From DATMNR01 sp963702765 (GTDB lineage: Bacteria > Chloroflexota > Ktedonobacteria > Ktedonobacterales > Ktedonobacteraceae): a DNA stretch of 64,000 nt. The position numbers were made by a program, and so were the translations under genes. Below the pieces are notes generated by a model. The model had not been told where the DNA came from and made no database searches. It saw only the letters and a list, made by a program, of their open reading frames with translations. The stretch's first letter is position 1; every line of letters begins with the position of its first letter. Positions 9,033 to 17,911 of this stretch are shown in pieces. Location of the stretch: positions 9,861 through 73,860 of the forward strand of contig CAVPEB010000063.1 in the NCBI GenBank assembly GCA_963702765.1, given 5' to 3'.

Positions 9033-9464
9033 AGCGGGGCCTATTGGTAATTGCTCTTGGCATTGCCTTTCTTATTCTTATGACCTGGATTGGCACACTC
9101 CTTGATTCTGTTGTTCCCCACACTGTGACAGCTCAAGTACAGACTGCTCAAGCAGGCCCATATCACCTGACCTTTCAAGTTAACCCAAATCCTCCAGTAG
9201 CATCTCACCCAACAACTCTCTCGATACAAGTGGTATCACGTGCTTCACAACAACCGATTATCAATGCACATGTAACGCTTACGAGCAATATGGAAACAAT
9301 GGATATGAGCATTGATCAAAATTGAAGCACAATCACAGGGTAATGGAATATATCTCGCCAGTGTACAGTTTGCAATGAGCGGTCCCTGGCAAGTACAGGT
9401 GCTAATTTCATTGCCAGGGGAAAAACAGACTGTAAGCGCTTCCTTTGAGGTGGGAGTACAATGA
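9029..9464 (+). CDS. YtkA/FixH-like exported domain protein, interrupted by a frameshift
   Basis: The first frame gives 98 residues: a signal anchor (LLVIALGIAFLILMTWIG) and the start of an Ig-like domain (YHLTFQVNPNPP), ending at a TGA at 9323. Shifting by one base in the AAAA run at 9318-9321 restores a continuous 144-residue protein ending with SGPWQVQVLISLPG and a stop at 9462-9464. This matches the YtkA-like fold found with copper and oxidase proteins. The interruption is a one-base insertion. The ATG overlaps the Rieske stop codon (ATGA), indicating coupled translation. Confidence 0.65.
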
Positions 9465-9479
9465 GAGTATCCCCATATA

Positions 9480-10559
9480 CTATCTTTCTTCGCCTGTAGC
9501 TATTCTTACATAGCTGGTATAGCGTCGTTCATCGATGACATTATCTTCAACCGCCTGGCGTATTGCACAATCTTCTTCGTCTATATGCAGGCAATCAGAA
9601 TACAGGCATTCACCAAGATATGGACGAAACTCGACGAAGCACCATGCCAGGTCTTCCGGGGCAATATTTACGGCGGCCAATGCGCGAATACCTGCCAAAT
9701 CGGCAAGCCAGCCTCCGCCAGACAATGCATAGAGTTGCGAACCTGTCGTTGTGTGCTTTCCTTTCCCTGTTACATCGCTTACCAGACCGGTTTTGATGGC
9801 CATTCCAGGCTCGATGGAGTTCACCAGGGACGATTTGCCTACTCCTGAAGGCCCGCTAAAAAGCGTTGTATGTTCCTTTAATGAGGAACGTAAAGTTTCG
9901 ATACCTTCTCCAGTCTTTGTGCTTGTCCACAGCACAGTATAGTCCAGACTGCTATACAGATTTGCGGAATCATCTACACGCTGTTCATGTGGCAGGTCAG
10001 CTTTGTTGAGGCAGATGATCGGACGAATCTCTGCCGATTCACAAATTGCCAGGTAACGGTCGAGCATGCCAAAATGAGGCTCAGGTTGAGCCGTCGCAAA
10101 GACCAGTACAACCTGGTCAAGATTAGCAAGCATAGTTTGCTGGATGATTTTTTTGGAGGTTGAACCTGTATCCCTACGCGATAGTGCGCTTTCACGTGGG
10201 AGTATCTCCTCAATCATGCCTGTATTTTCGTCAAGTTGGCGCAGTTTAACATAGTCTCCAACCGATAGGCGGAGTGGTAATGCATTAGAACTTGTGTCGC
10301 GATGCTCAATACGCTGGTCTCTGGGTAATGTTAGCAATTTGTCGTAACGTGGGCGCGCTTTACTCAACGATTTTGACGATTGAGCATGGGCAAAGGCTTT
10401 CTTAAGTTTGCCGCGTAGTGTGCAGCGTAATATACCGATATCGGTATGAACGTCGTAAATGCCATGTGCGCCGTTCAATACCACTCCGGTTAGTGTCTCC
10501 GGGTCTTTAATCAATGCTTTCCCTCCAGGAGAATAAAAAAACACGGTTCGAACAATCAA
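9480..10559 (-). CDS. rsgA: Ribosome small-subunit-dependent GTPase A
   Basis: 359 residues. It is a circularly permuted GTPase for late 30S maturation: an N-terminal OB-fold, then G4 (NKAD) before G1 (GPSGVGKSSLVNS) and G3 (DLAG). A C-terminal zinc domain has Cys-His-Cys in CLYSDCLHIDEEDCAI. All key residues are present and the frame is intact. Length is normal with a slightly longer N-terminus. It is convergent with the YtkA gene, 15 bp apart. Confidence 0.93.
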   Translation of the reverse strand: MIVRTVFFYSPGGKALIKDPETLTGVVLNGAHGIYDVHTDIGILRCTLRGKLKKAFAHAQSSKSLSKARPRYDKLLTLPRDQRIEHRDTSSNALPLRLSVGDYVKLRQLDENTGMIEEILPRESALSRRDTGSTSKKIIQQTMLANLDQVVLVFATAQPEPHFGMLDRYLAICESAEIRPIICLNKADLPHEQRVDDSANLYSSLDYTVLWTSTKTGEGIETLRSSLKEHTTLFSGPSGVGKSSLVNSIEPGMAIKTGLVSDVTGKGKHTTTGSQLYALSGGGWLADLAGIRALAAVNIAPEDLAWCFVEFRPYLGECLYSDCLHIDEEDCAIRQAVEDNVIDERRYTSYVRIATGEER

Positions 10560-10605
10560 TTGTTTGATGCCTACCGTGCGGAGGGAATGAGCAATCTTCT
10601 GCCCT

Positions 10606-10737
10606 TTAGTAGATGCCAGGTACTTTCTTATTGAATTCTATACTGGTTTCCTGGCCAGGCAGCTTTCGCTCGATATCCCCAACGCGGGTAGACAAGGTGC
10701 ATACAAGCACAAATGCTGGATAAACGTGCTTTCCCAT
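10606..10737 (-). CDS. Small ORF, 43 residues, with a strong ribosome binding site
   Basis: An ATG at 10737 is preceded by GGAGGTGCAAGTT, one of the best Shine-Dalgarno sequences in the window. It opens a 43-residue frame beginning MGKHVYPAFVLVCTL and ending VPGIY. It lies 46 bp before rsgA on the same strand. I do not recognise the product. It may be a real micro-protein or a translated leader for rsgA. Confidence 0.4.
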   Translation of the reverse strand: MGKHVYPAFVLVCTLSTRVGDIERKLPGQETSIEFNKKVPGIY

Positions 10738-11007
10738 AACTTGCACCTCCTCTATGACTGGCAAAGCCAGAATTTATGCGGACGAATATCAATTAGCGAT
10801 TATTCCAGGAACCTGCGGGGGATATACTAATTCCACAAGCTTCCTTTGTTTCTGTAGTAGAGAGTACATGAAGAGATATCTATTTGTCAACATCTAAAAC
10901 GCTTAAATCAGGAAGATTATTCCTCATTCGTAGACATATGCAGAAAAGCAGTGAAAACAAGCCCACTATTTATTTGTTTTACTATCGACACAGTGTTACT
11001 CTTATCA

Positions 11008-12183
11008 TTAACGCAGCTCAAAACGTGCCTCTACCCTACCAAAGTGAAGGATGTCACCATCCTTGAGAGGCATTGATTCATACGGATGCAATATCTTGCC
11101 ATTTAAACGTGTTTTATTCCGCGAATTCTGATCCTCTACCATCCACGTCCCTCCTTCATTCAAGAAGCGCGCGTGAACACGCCCCAGAGTCATGGTCGAG
11201 TCATTAATTTGAATGTCGGGGTGGATCTCGCGTTTCGGATCTTCGCGACCAATAATCATTTTAGCTCCTGCCAGGGTAAATGTTTGTCCGGTTGAGATAA
11301 TGACAAGGCGTGCCTGAGGCAAAGCAGGCATAGGTCCGCGCATCTGCTGTTGTATTTGTTCGAGAGCAAGGATGAACTCACGTGGTGTCTGGAAACGAGC
11401 ATCTGGTTGTTTGGCTATCGCCTTTTGCATGAAGATATCAATTTCGTAAGGCAAGCCTAAACCTGGGTAGAGACGGCAAATTGAAGGTATATCTTCGGTT
11501 TGATGTTTCAGAATGATATCTATAACTGTGCCGCCAGTATAAGGAGGATAACCAGCAAGTGCTTCGAAAAGGACAATCCCAAGCGAATAAAGATCAGAGC
11601 GTATATCTGCGGAATGGCTGCTCATCACCTGTTCGGGCGCCGTGTAGTAGGCCGTGCCCATAAATTTATCCGAAGAAGTAATGGTTGGTGAGTCTTTACT
11701 GCGCGATAAACCAAAATCGACAATCTTGACTACACCTTTATTATTGATGAGGATATTTTGAGGCTTTATATCTCGGTGAACAACACCTATTTTGTGAGCG
11801 GCATCCAGACCCCTTGCAGCCTGTAATATATAGTGTATTGCAAGCAGCGGTTCGATTGGGCCATAACTGGTTACATAAAACTTCAGGTTCTGACCATCGA
11901 TATGGTGCATGACGATAAAATAGATATTATCATCGTTGCCATAATCAACAACCCTTACAACATGCTCATCATTCAAGCTTTGTAAAATGTATGCTTCACG
12001 TTTGAAGCGCTCTAACAGTTCATTATCAAAGGTGTGGTCTGGATACATGACCTTTGCCGCGTACAGATAGTTCGATTGAAGATCACGCACGATATACACT
12101 TCGCCGAAACTACCACTGCCCCGTTCGTCTATCAATTTATAACGACCTTTGATTATGCGTCCGAGAAGCAGATTACTACTCAT
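11008..12183 (-). CDS. Serine/threonine protein kinase with C-terminal FHA domain
   Basis: 391 residues, no membrane segment. Kinase domain at about 15-285: glycine loop RGSGSFGEVY, Lys44, catalytic HRDIKPQN (Asp138), DFG (Asp156) and an APE motif (TAPEQ). A short linker follows, then an FHA domain at about 305-391 (IIGREDPKREI and LGRVHARFL, then NGTRLN-like NKTRLNGK), which binds phosphothreonine. A soluble kinase with its own FHA domain is typical of Chloroflexota and Actinobacteria signalling. Partners are unknown. It stands alone, with about 420 bp free upstream. Confidence 0.93.
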   Translation of the reverse strand: MSSNLLLGRIIKGRYKLIDERGSGSFGEVYIVRDLQSNYLYAAKVMYPDHTFDNELLERFKREAYILQSLNDEHVVRVVDYGNDDNIYFIVMHHIDGQNLKFYVTSYGPIEPLLAIHYILQAARGLDAAHKIGVVHRDIKPQNILINNKGVVKIVDFGLSRSKDSPTITSSDKFMGTAYYTAPEQVMSSHSADIRSDLYSLGIVLFEALAGYPPYTGGTVIDIILKHQTEDIPSICRLYPGLGLPYEIDIFMQKAIAKQPDARFQTPREFILALEQIQQQMRGPMPALPQARLVIISTGQTFTLAGAKMIIGREDPKREIHPDIQINDSTMTLGRVHARFLNEGGTWMVEDQNSRNKTRLNGKILHPYESMPLKDGDILHFGRVEARFELR

Positions 12184-12327
12184 GTTTCATCCTGTCCCAT
12201 AGGATATGTTCTTTTCGCTCAGAAATAGCTGTTTATTTGTCCCATGCTATATTACATCATTTACGTGTTGTTGTCATGGCGGATATGTTTGGCGTTTCCA
12301 CCAACTATCGGACGCTGAATGCGTAAA

Positions 12328-12401
12328 GAGATCAGGACAGCGCAAGCGCCCCTACACTGCCGTCCACGCAGCCCCTGTCCCTACAAGAGGGATATCTGGC
12401 A
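12328..12401. repeat. Interspersed repeat family A, copy 1
   Basis: About 74 bp beginning GAGATCAGGACAGCGCAAGC and ending CCCTGTCCCTAC plus a short tail. Two further copies occur at 16016 and 51915. All three lie between genes. CAGGACAG near the left and CTGTCCCTA near the right can pair, so each copy could fold into a stem. The remainder of the 12184-12605 gap is AT-rich with no gene seen. Confidence 0.75.
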
Positions 12402-12605
12402 ACTGATAGCTTTTCAGTTTCAAGACTGAGCAAGCTCTGTTATTACACATTATATACATAATTTCTATGTTTTGTTGATGGATATTTTCACGATCGAAAA
12501 TACCGCTCATTTAGCGCGCAAAATGCGCGATAATTTCTCGCTCAGCTATTGCTGTGCTGCAATCATACTGATTTTGCTTACCAAGAGATGATCTATAGGA
12601 AGGCA

Positions 12606-13424
12606 TCATGGTTTGCTTACCAGAAAAACCAGTTCGCCTGGAAATTCGAAACGCTGGATTGACCAGGGTTTGTGCCCAATCTGTTGATAAAACCTGGACT
12701 CGTAGTTGGCGGCCATACCTTTGTTTTTTCCACCCAGACTGTGAGCAGGAAATGAGACAACAAGATGGTCGGCATTGATTGACTCAAGGAGGCGAAGTCC
12801 CGCCGATTTGTCCACCTGCTCAAGACAAGGAATGGTCTTGAGAATAAAGGCGATGTCGACCTTTTGTGTTGGACAAGAGTGTATAACATCACTTACTTTT
12901 CCCGATCCTTGCACAGGCATAAGAGCAAGACTCTCATTTAAGAAGCCTATCATATCATCATAGATGTCATATGCAAAATACAGTGCATGTTCACTTAGTG
13001 GCATCCAGGGAATGGCAAGTGGATGCAGTCCACAGGCTATATCAATAACCGAGTTGACAGGTGGAAGATTGGCAAAAATAGTGTTATAGAACTGTTCAAG
13101 AATTGGTAATCGCTCTCTGGTGGAAGAGTGATATTGCATGATCCATTTGCACGTCTCAAGAAAGTGTGCTTCGTTACCCGAACGCTTAGCAAATTTGAGT
13201 TCATCGAGCCATACTGAATAGCGAGGAGTGCCTGTTTGATAGGCGCCACCAACCTGGTGTAATTTATTTTTGGTAGATTTTATAGCTTCCTTAAGATTAC
13301 GGTGCTTGAAAAGTTCTTGCTTGCCAATGTACCTGATAAATTCAACATCGATGCTTTTATATTTCGCACTTGCAAGAACAGCCTCAGTCAGCCGATCTAC
13401 CTGCTGGCTATCTACTTCATCCAT
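12606..13424 (-). CDS. Rmt/FmrO-type 16S rRNA (guanine-N7) methyltransferase homologue
   Basis: 272 residues matching the family that methylates G1405 of 16S rRNA and gives aminoglycoside resistance in producers and clinical strains. The family hallmarks are STRERLPILEQFY, the SAM-binding VIDIACGLHPLAIPWMPL, the ILKTIPCLEQ block and SFPAHSLGGKNKGM. The family is also called FmrO (Pfam). It is the last gene of an operon with an amidase and a TGT-like enzyme and overlaps the TGT stop by 8 bp. Whether it confers resistance or does housekeeping rRNA modification here is unknown. Confidence 0.85.
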   Translation of the reverse strand: MDEVDSQQVDRLTEAVLASAKYKSIDVEFIRYIGKQELFKHRNLKEAIKSTKNKLHQVGGAYQTGTPRYSVWLDELKFAKRSGNEAHFLETCKWIMQYHSSTRERLPILEQFYNTIFANLPPVNSVIDIACGLHPLAIPWMPLSEHALYFAYDIYDDMIGFLNESLALMPVQGSGKVSDVIHSCPTQKVDIAFILKTIPCLEQVDKSAGLRLLESINADHLVVSFPAHSLGGKNKGMAANYESRFYQQIGHKPWSIQRFEFPGELVFLVSKP

Positions 13425-14525
13425 GCTGTTCTGCTCTTAATCGTTCAACAAGTTGGGTCATGAATCTGAGATTATGAATAGTCGCAAGTCTAAGAAAAAG
13501 ACTATCATCGATCTTGAAAAGGTGGTGTAGGTATGCAACCGAGTAACGCGAACAGCAAAGACAATCGCAGTAGGGTGAAATCGGTTCATTGTTCTTGATT
13601 GCCTTGTCATCATTGACGTACAGGTAAGAAAACCACTTTTCTGTTGCGCCAGGTGCTGGTAAAGAATCTGGCGTTGCAAAAACATAGAGACGAGAGTGCC
13701 TTGCATCTCGTGTAGGCATAGCGCTGTCGAAGATATCATAGCCCATCCTGGCACATTCCAGGACATTTGCCGGATGGCCGATGCCCAGTGCATGCATTGG
13801 CAAGTGTGGAGGCACAAGTTCTCTGGTGTAGGTGATGATGTCCGTAAGGAGCTGGCCTTTATTATCTAGAGGCCAGCCGCCAAAGCCGAAACCATCGAAG
13901 CTTATTTCTAAAGAGCCTCGGCACACTGTTTGCGCAACTCGTGATAGCCTCCACCCTGGATCACTCCAAATAGTAACGGCCTTTGTTCTTGAGGAAGACG
14001 CTTTTCTCGCATGAGACGTTGAAACTCAACTTTGCAACGTTTTGCCCACTCGATAGTTCTTTTGACCGATTCTTGCTGGGTTGCAAAAGAATCATCGACA
14101 TGTGTGCAATCGTCGAGACAAACAACTATATCAGCCCCATAGCTGAGTTGTAATTGCACACTCTTTTCAGGCGTGAGGTGGAACTTGCGATCGGAACCTT
14201 CCGGCTGGAAGGTAATGCCTTTGTCATTCATAGAACCGAATTTGGCATTTTGCCGAATCAAAGAGTACGCCTGAAAGCCACCCAAATCGGTGATGATTGG
14301 GTGTGGCCAGCCAGCCATAGTATGCAGGCCTCCCAGCGCAGTGATGGTGGATGAACCAGGCCGCTGCATCAGGTGAAAGGTGTTCATCACAACAGCCTCG
14401 ATACCACACTGTTCGAGGTCAGAGCTATCCACGTTTCGTACGACGCCAAGCGTGGCATCGGGCAGGAAAGCAGGGAGGCTTAATTGCCCATGGAGTAGGT
14501 GTAAGGTGTTTTTATATTCGCTCAT
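13417..14525 (-). CDS. tRNA-guanine transglycosylase family protein, interrupted by a frameshift
   Basis: Two frames joined near 13910 give about 370 residues, the normal TGT length. The first frame (to ELRKQCAEAL) stops at a TAG; one added T in the CTTT run restores LLEISFDGFGFGG and the rest. Conserved elements: HLMQRPGSS, GGFQ, CLDDCTH (binding Asp), FGVIQGG, nucleophile Asp in FDSAMPTRDARH, and a zinc site CDCLCC followed by a downstream His (TIHNL). The usual TDSGGFQ is TDLGGFQ here. Bacterial TGT inserts preQ1 at position 34 of tRNAs; the operon with an amidase and an rRNA methyltransferase leaves the substrate open. Confidence 0.75.
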
Positions 14526-15946
14526 ATTTTTGGCTGTACAAGTATCTCTCTACGATGCCAATCCGTCAGTTGCTGGTAGGCATGAGCGATGCGAAGAATC
14601 ATCGACTCCTCGAACGGCTTACCTACAATCTGCAAACTGATGGGTAAACTACCAGTCGAAAAGCCGCACGGTAATGAGATGGCTGGCAGACCCGCGAGGT
14701 TAAAAGGCATCGTCAACCTTAACAGGGCAACCGTCGAGTTTTCAGTGACACCATCAATAAGGATATCTGCATCTGCTTGTTCGATACGAATCGCTGGCAT
14801 AGGTAGTGTTGGAAGCACTAAAGCGTTTATTCCTTGCATGCTTGAACGTAGGTTACTTGAGAAAGCCCGCCGTTGCTGTTGCGCGCGCAGGTAATCTACG
14901 GCAGGAATAGTTTGGCCCTGAAGTAAACGCAAACGCGTTCTTTCAGTGTAGGCATCCAAGCGTTCGGTGAGCCATCCTCTTTCCATATGTGCAAAAGAGG
15001 CTTCGGGCATCTGGATGGTACGGTACGTATCCATTGCAGGAGGTAGTAACTCAAGATTTACAAGCTCTGCTCCTTCCTCCTGTAGTACCAGTAAAGCTGC
15101 GTGCCAGGCAGTGCGCACTTCAGGATCAAGCGGGGCTACATACGATTCCGAGGGTATGCCAAGTTTGATTCCTTGTAATGAAAGCGGATCGCGACCTTCT
15201 GCCCCAGCAATCAGAGTTGCGCTAGCCTTGCCAGGGGGGCCTGAAACACTATTGGGATCGCGGGGGTCGTAACTGGCAAGAGCATCAAACAGCAGCGCAC
15301 AGTCTTCGGCACTGCGGGCTATTGGGCCAACATGATCGAGCGACCAGCTAAGGGGAATGACACCGTACGTGCTTACACGCCCATATGTTGGCTTAAGGCC
15401 AGTCGCGCCACAGCAGGCAGAAGGAATGCGGATCGAGCCTCCCGTATCGCTGCCAATAGCACCAGGACACATACCAGCAGCCACCGCTGCTGCAGATCCA
15501 CCACTGGAACCACCAGCAATATGTTGCAGGTTCCATGGATTGCGTGTTGGTGGGGAATATGTCCCGTAGGCAAACTCATGTGTATTTGTTTTACCGATAA
15601 TCACAGCTCCAGCCCTGCGCAATAGTTCAACTACGGTCGCATCCTCCTGTGGAACGTAATCTGCAAGTACCTTCGAGCCTGCCGTCATGCGCACATTTTT
15701 GACGCCAATAAGGTCTTTAATAGCAATAGGTACGCCGTGAAGAGGGCTTCGAAAAAGGCCGGTACGCTGCTCGTTTTCAGCCTTCTCTGCTTCTTCGTAA
15801 GCTTGATCGCGCATCACAGTGACGAAGGCTTGAATTTCGCTATCGAGCTGATCTATAGAATCCAGGGTATCGGCTAAAAGCTCGGTTGGTGTTAGTATGC
15901 CTGAGCGGAGTTCTTCGGATGCTTGTTGGATGGATTGGTAGGGCAT
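14522..15946 (-). CDS. Amidase signature family protein (GatA-like)
   Basis: 474 residues. It has the Ser-cisSer-Lys amidase triad: Lys in PIAIKDLIGV, and the Ser pair in GGSSGGSAAAVAAG with GSDTGGSIRIPSACCG. The overall pattern, including GLKPTYGRVS, is close to GatA, the amidase subunit of the tRNA-dependent amidotransferase, but no gatB or gatC lies nearby, so a general amidase is equally possible. Its stop overlaps the start of the TGT-like gene by 4 bp (ATGA), so the three genes form a tight operon. Confidence 0.85.
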   Translation of the reverse strand: MPYQSIQQASEELRSGILTPTELLADTLDSIDQLDSEIQAFVTVMRDQAYEEAEKAENEQRTGLFRSPLHGVPIAIKDLIGVKNVRMTAGSKVLADYVPQEDATVVELLRRAGAVIIGKTNTHEFAYGTYSPPTRNPWNLQHIAGGSSGGSAAAVAAGMCPGAIGSDTGGSIRIPSACCGATGLKPTYGRVSTYGVIPLSWSLDHVGPIARSAEDCALLFDALASYDPRDPNSVSGPPGKASATLIAGAEGRDPLSLQGIKLGIPSESYVAPLDPEVRTAWHAALLVLQEEGAELVNLELLPPAMDTYRTIQMPEASFAHMERGWLTERLDAYTERTRLRLLQGQTIPAVDYLRAQQQRRAFSSNLRSSMQGINALVLPTLPMPAIRIEQADADILIDGVTENSTVALLRLTMPFNLAGLPAISLPCGFSTGSLPISLQIVGKPFEESMILRIAHAYQQLTDWHRREILVQPKI

Positions 15947-16015
15947 AGTCGTTCTTTTATACTTTCCTGCTACTATCTATATTTTTCTTGTGAGTATATC
16001 ACAACCGCGCTATAG

Positions 16016-16092
16016 CGAGATCAGGACAGCGCAAGCGCCCCCACACCACATCCACACAGCCCCTGTCCCTACACGATGGATATTTGGCTCCT
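16016..16092. repeat. Interspersed repeat family A, copy 2
   Basis: A near-identical copy of the element at 12328: GAGATCAGGACAGCGCAAGC, then CCCTGTCCCTACAC. It lies in the divergent gap between the amidase operon and the methyltransferase. Confidence 0.75.
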
Positions 16093-16203
16093 GGTAGGTG
16101 GTAGAACCATAGAGGCTTCATTTCCTTGCTCCTGAGATTTCTTTGTGTTAATCTCTACAAGGTAATTGGTAAGGCTCTTGCGTTCAGTTGAGTGGGCGGG
16201 GAC

Positions 16204-16358
16204 GAGAATTCTTCGCTGCGCCTCAGAATGACAAAGTAGATGGTGTGTGGAAGAGGGAAGAGAATTCTTCGGCTGCGCCTCAGAATGGCAAGTTGAATTG
16301 CATAAGGGAAAGGGACAGCGAGAATTTTCGGCTGCGCCTCAGAATGACAAAGTAAATT
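16204..16358. repeat. Degenerate tandem repeat, three units
   Basis: Three units of about 35 bp share GAGAATTCTTCGGCTGCGCC followed by TCAGAATGACAAAGTA. They are separated by 20-27 bp of variable sequence and start at about 16204, 16261 and 16320. They fill much of the 15947-16430 gap together with family A copy 2. The motif resembles widespread intergenic repeats of large Chloroflexota genomes; that comparison is from memory. Confidence 0.7.
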
Positions 16359-16430
16359 GAAAAGCGGAAAATTTTAGGGATATTTATTTTTATACATGTC
16401 TTTATTATCTATCTTAGAGGTGACTATATT

Positions 16431-17240
16431 ATGCCTTATGACATGGGAGAATATTACGAAAGAGCCAGCGATTATGATCTTGAATACCAGAGCCAGACTC
16501 AGCAGGATGTGCCTTTCTGGTGCGAGTTGGTGATGCGATTTACTCCGCAAAGGGTACTCGAGTTGGCCTGTGGAAGCGGGCGTATTGGTATCGAATTGCT
16601 GCATAGCCCTGGCAGCTTTCAACTGGAGGGGCTTGATATCTCAACCGAAATGTTAGGCGCATACAAACGTAAACTGGCTCGGGAGCCTGAGGAAGTTCAG
16701 CAGCGCGTTACTCTGCACGAAGCGGATATGAGCGACTTTCAGTTGGAACATAAAGGTCTGTTTGACTTGATCTTCCTGCCTTTTAATTCTATAGCGCATC
16801 TTTATGAGATAGAGCAGCAACTTGATACGTTCAAAAATACTCACGATCATCTTACATCCGATGGACGGTTTGTTGTCGATACCTTCCTGCCTGATATTGA
16901 TTACTTGAGCGATGCCCTCAATCGACCTTCAAACGTCTACCTGGAAGATGAAATCGAAGCGCCAGACAACGAGTTTACTATGCTTCTTTATACAAGCAGG
17001 CAGTATGATGCGATCGAGCAGTTAGAGCATATTGTGTGGACGCACGAAAAGTTCTTTGAAACTGGTGATAACGAACGTTACTTGACCAAACTCGATATGC
17101 ACATTTTCTTTCCTCGCGAACTCCAATTGCTTTTTCTGGCAACAGGTTTTAGCATTGAGGCGATTTATGGTGGGTATGATTGGGCTCCTTTTGGCAGAGG
17201 GACAAGGCAAATTGTTGTTGGACGGAGAAGAAAAGTTTAA
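16431..17240 (+). CDS. Class I SAM-dependent methyltransferase
   Basis: 269 residues. Motif I is VLELACGSGRIGIELL, the acidic end of strand 2 is GLDISTEML, and strand 4 reads DLIFLPFNSIAHL. The C-terminal half resembles small-molecule methyltransferases with an insertion. GAGGTG stands about nine bases before the ATG. The substrate is not predictable. It is monocistronic by spacing. Confidence 0.85.
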   Translation: MPYDMGEYYERASDYDLEYQSQTQQDVPFWCELVMRFTPQRVLELACGSGRIGIELLHSPGSFQLEGLDISTEMLGAYKRKLAREPEEVQQRVTLHEADMSDFQLEHKGLFDLIFLPFNSIAHLYEIEQQLDTFKNTHDHLTSDGRFVVDTFLPDIDYLSDALNRPSNVYLEDEIEAPDNEFTMLLYTSRQYDAIEQLEHIVWTHEKFFETGDNERYLTKLDMHIFFPRELQLLFLATGFSIEAIYGGYDWAPFGRGTRQIVVGRRRKV

Positions 17241-17310
17241 GTGTGATATGGATGTTTTCATAATACGATCCACTTGTTAACATATGCTACACTATTAACA
17301 AGTTTGAGAG

Positions 17311-17607
17311 ATGAGCATCACTATGAATTTATATCAAGTCATCTATCAACGCCACGCTGTAGAACGTATGGCACTGAGAGGAGTGAGTGAGGAAGATGTC
17401 ATGCACATCCTTCTTACAGGGGAAACAATACAAGTCTATCCTGATGACACTCCTTTTCCAAGCGAGTTGTTACTCGGCTGGCGTGGTAGGCGACCGCTCC
17501 ATATTGTAGTTGCGACCGATATAATGCATCAAAGGAAGATTGTTATAACAGTATATGAACCAAGCCCAAACCAGTGGGATGCTGATTTTAAGAGGAAAAA
17601 GCCATGA
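17311..17607 (+). CDS. DUF4258 family protein, probable toxin
   Basis: 98 residues. YQRHAVERMALRGVSEEDV and IVITVYEPSPNQW match DUF4258, a small RelE/HigB-like fold often paired with an antitoxin. A second ATG at 17323 (MNLYQV) is an equally good start. Its stop overlaps the next start by 4 bp. RNase toxin activity is inferred from family and pairing. Confidence 0.75.
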   Translation: MSITMNLYQVIYQRHAVERMALRGVSEEDVMHILLTGETIQVYPDDTPFPSELLLGWRGRRPLHIVVATDIMHQRKIVITVYEPSPNQWDADFKRKKP

Positions 17608-17828
17608 GATGCGTCATTTGCAAGCAGGGAGAAACTCAACCAGGAACCACTACCATGACGCTTGAGAGGGATTCCACTACGGTGGTTTTTAAGAATGTGC
17701 CCGCGGAGGTCTGTCAAATCTGTGGCGAAGCCTATTTGGACGCCGCAACAACAAGACATTTGCTCCACATTGTGGAGGAAGCTGCGAGAATAGGCGTACA
17801 GGTAGATGTTCGCTCTTATGCAGCATAA
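17604..17828 (+). CDS. YgiT-type zinc finger protein, probable antitoxin
   Basis: 74 residues with two CxxC knuckles (CVIC at the N-terminus and CQIC at about 38), the MqsA/YgiT zinc domain. It lacks the C-terminal DNA-binding helix-turn-helix domain of full MqsA. The ATGA overlap with the DUF4258 gene is the usual arrangement of such pairs. It would neutralise the upstream toxin; any autoregulation is unclear because the DNA-binding half is absent. Confidence 0.75.
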   Translation: MRCVICKQGETQPGTTTMTLERDSTTVVFKNVPAEVCQICGEAYLDAATTRHLLHIVEEAARIGVQVDVRSYAA

Positions 17829-17911
17829 AATCCTTTCCTGAATAACCCTTTATAGATTGAAGTACATCCTCTGAGGGTTACTCTTTCCAGTAGCAGCAAA
17901 GAATGAAATAA

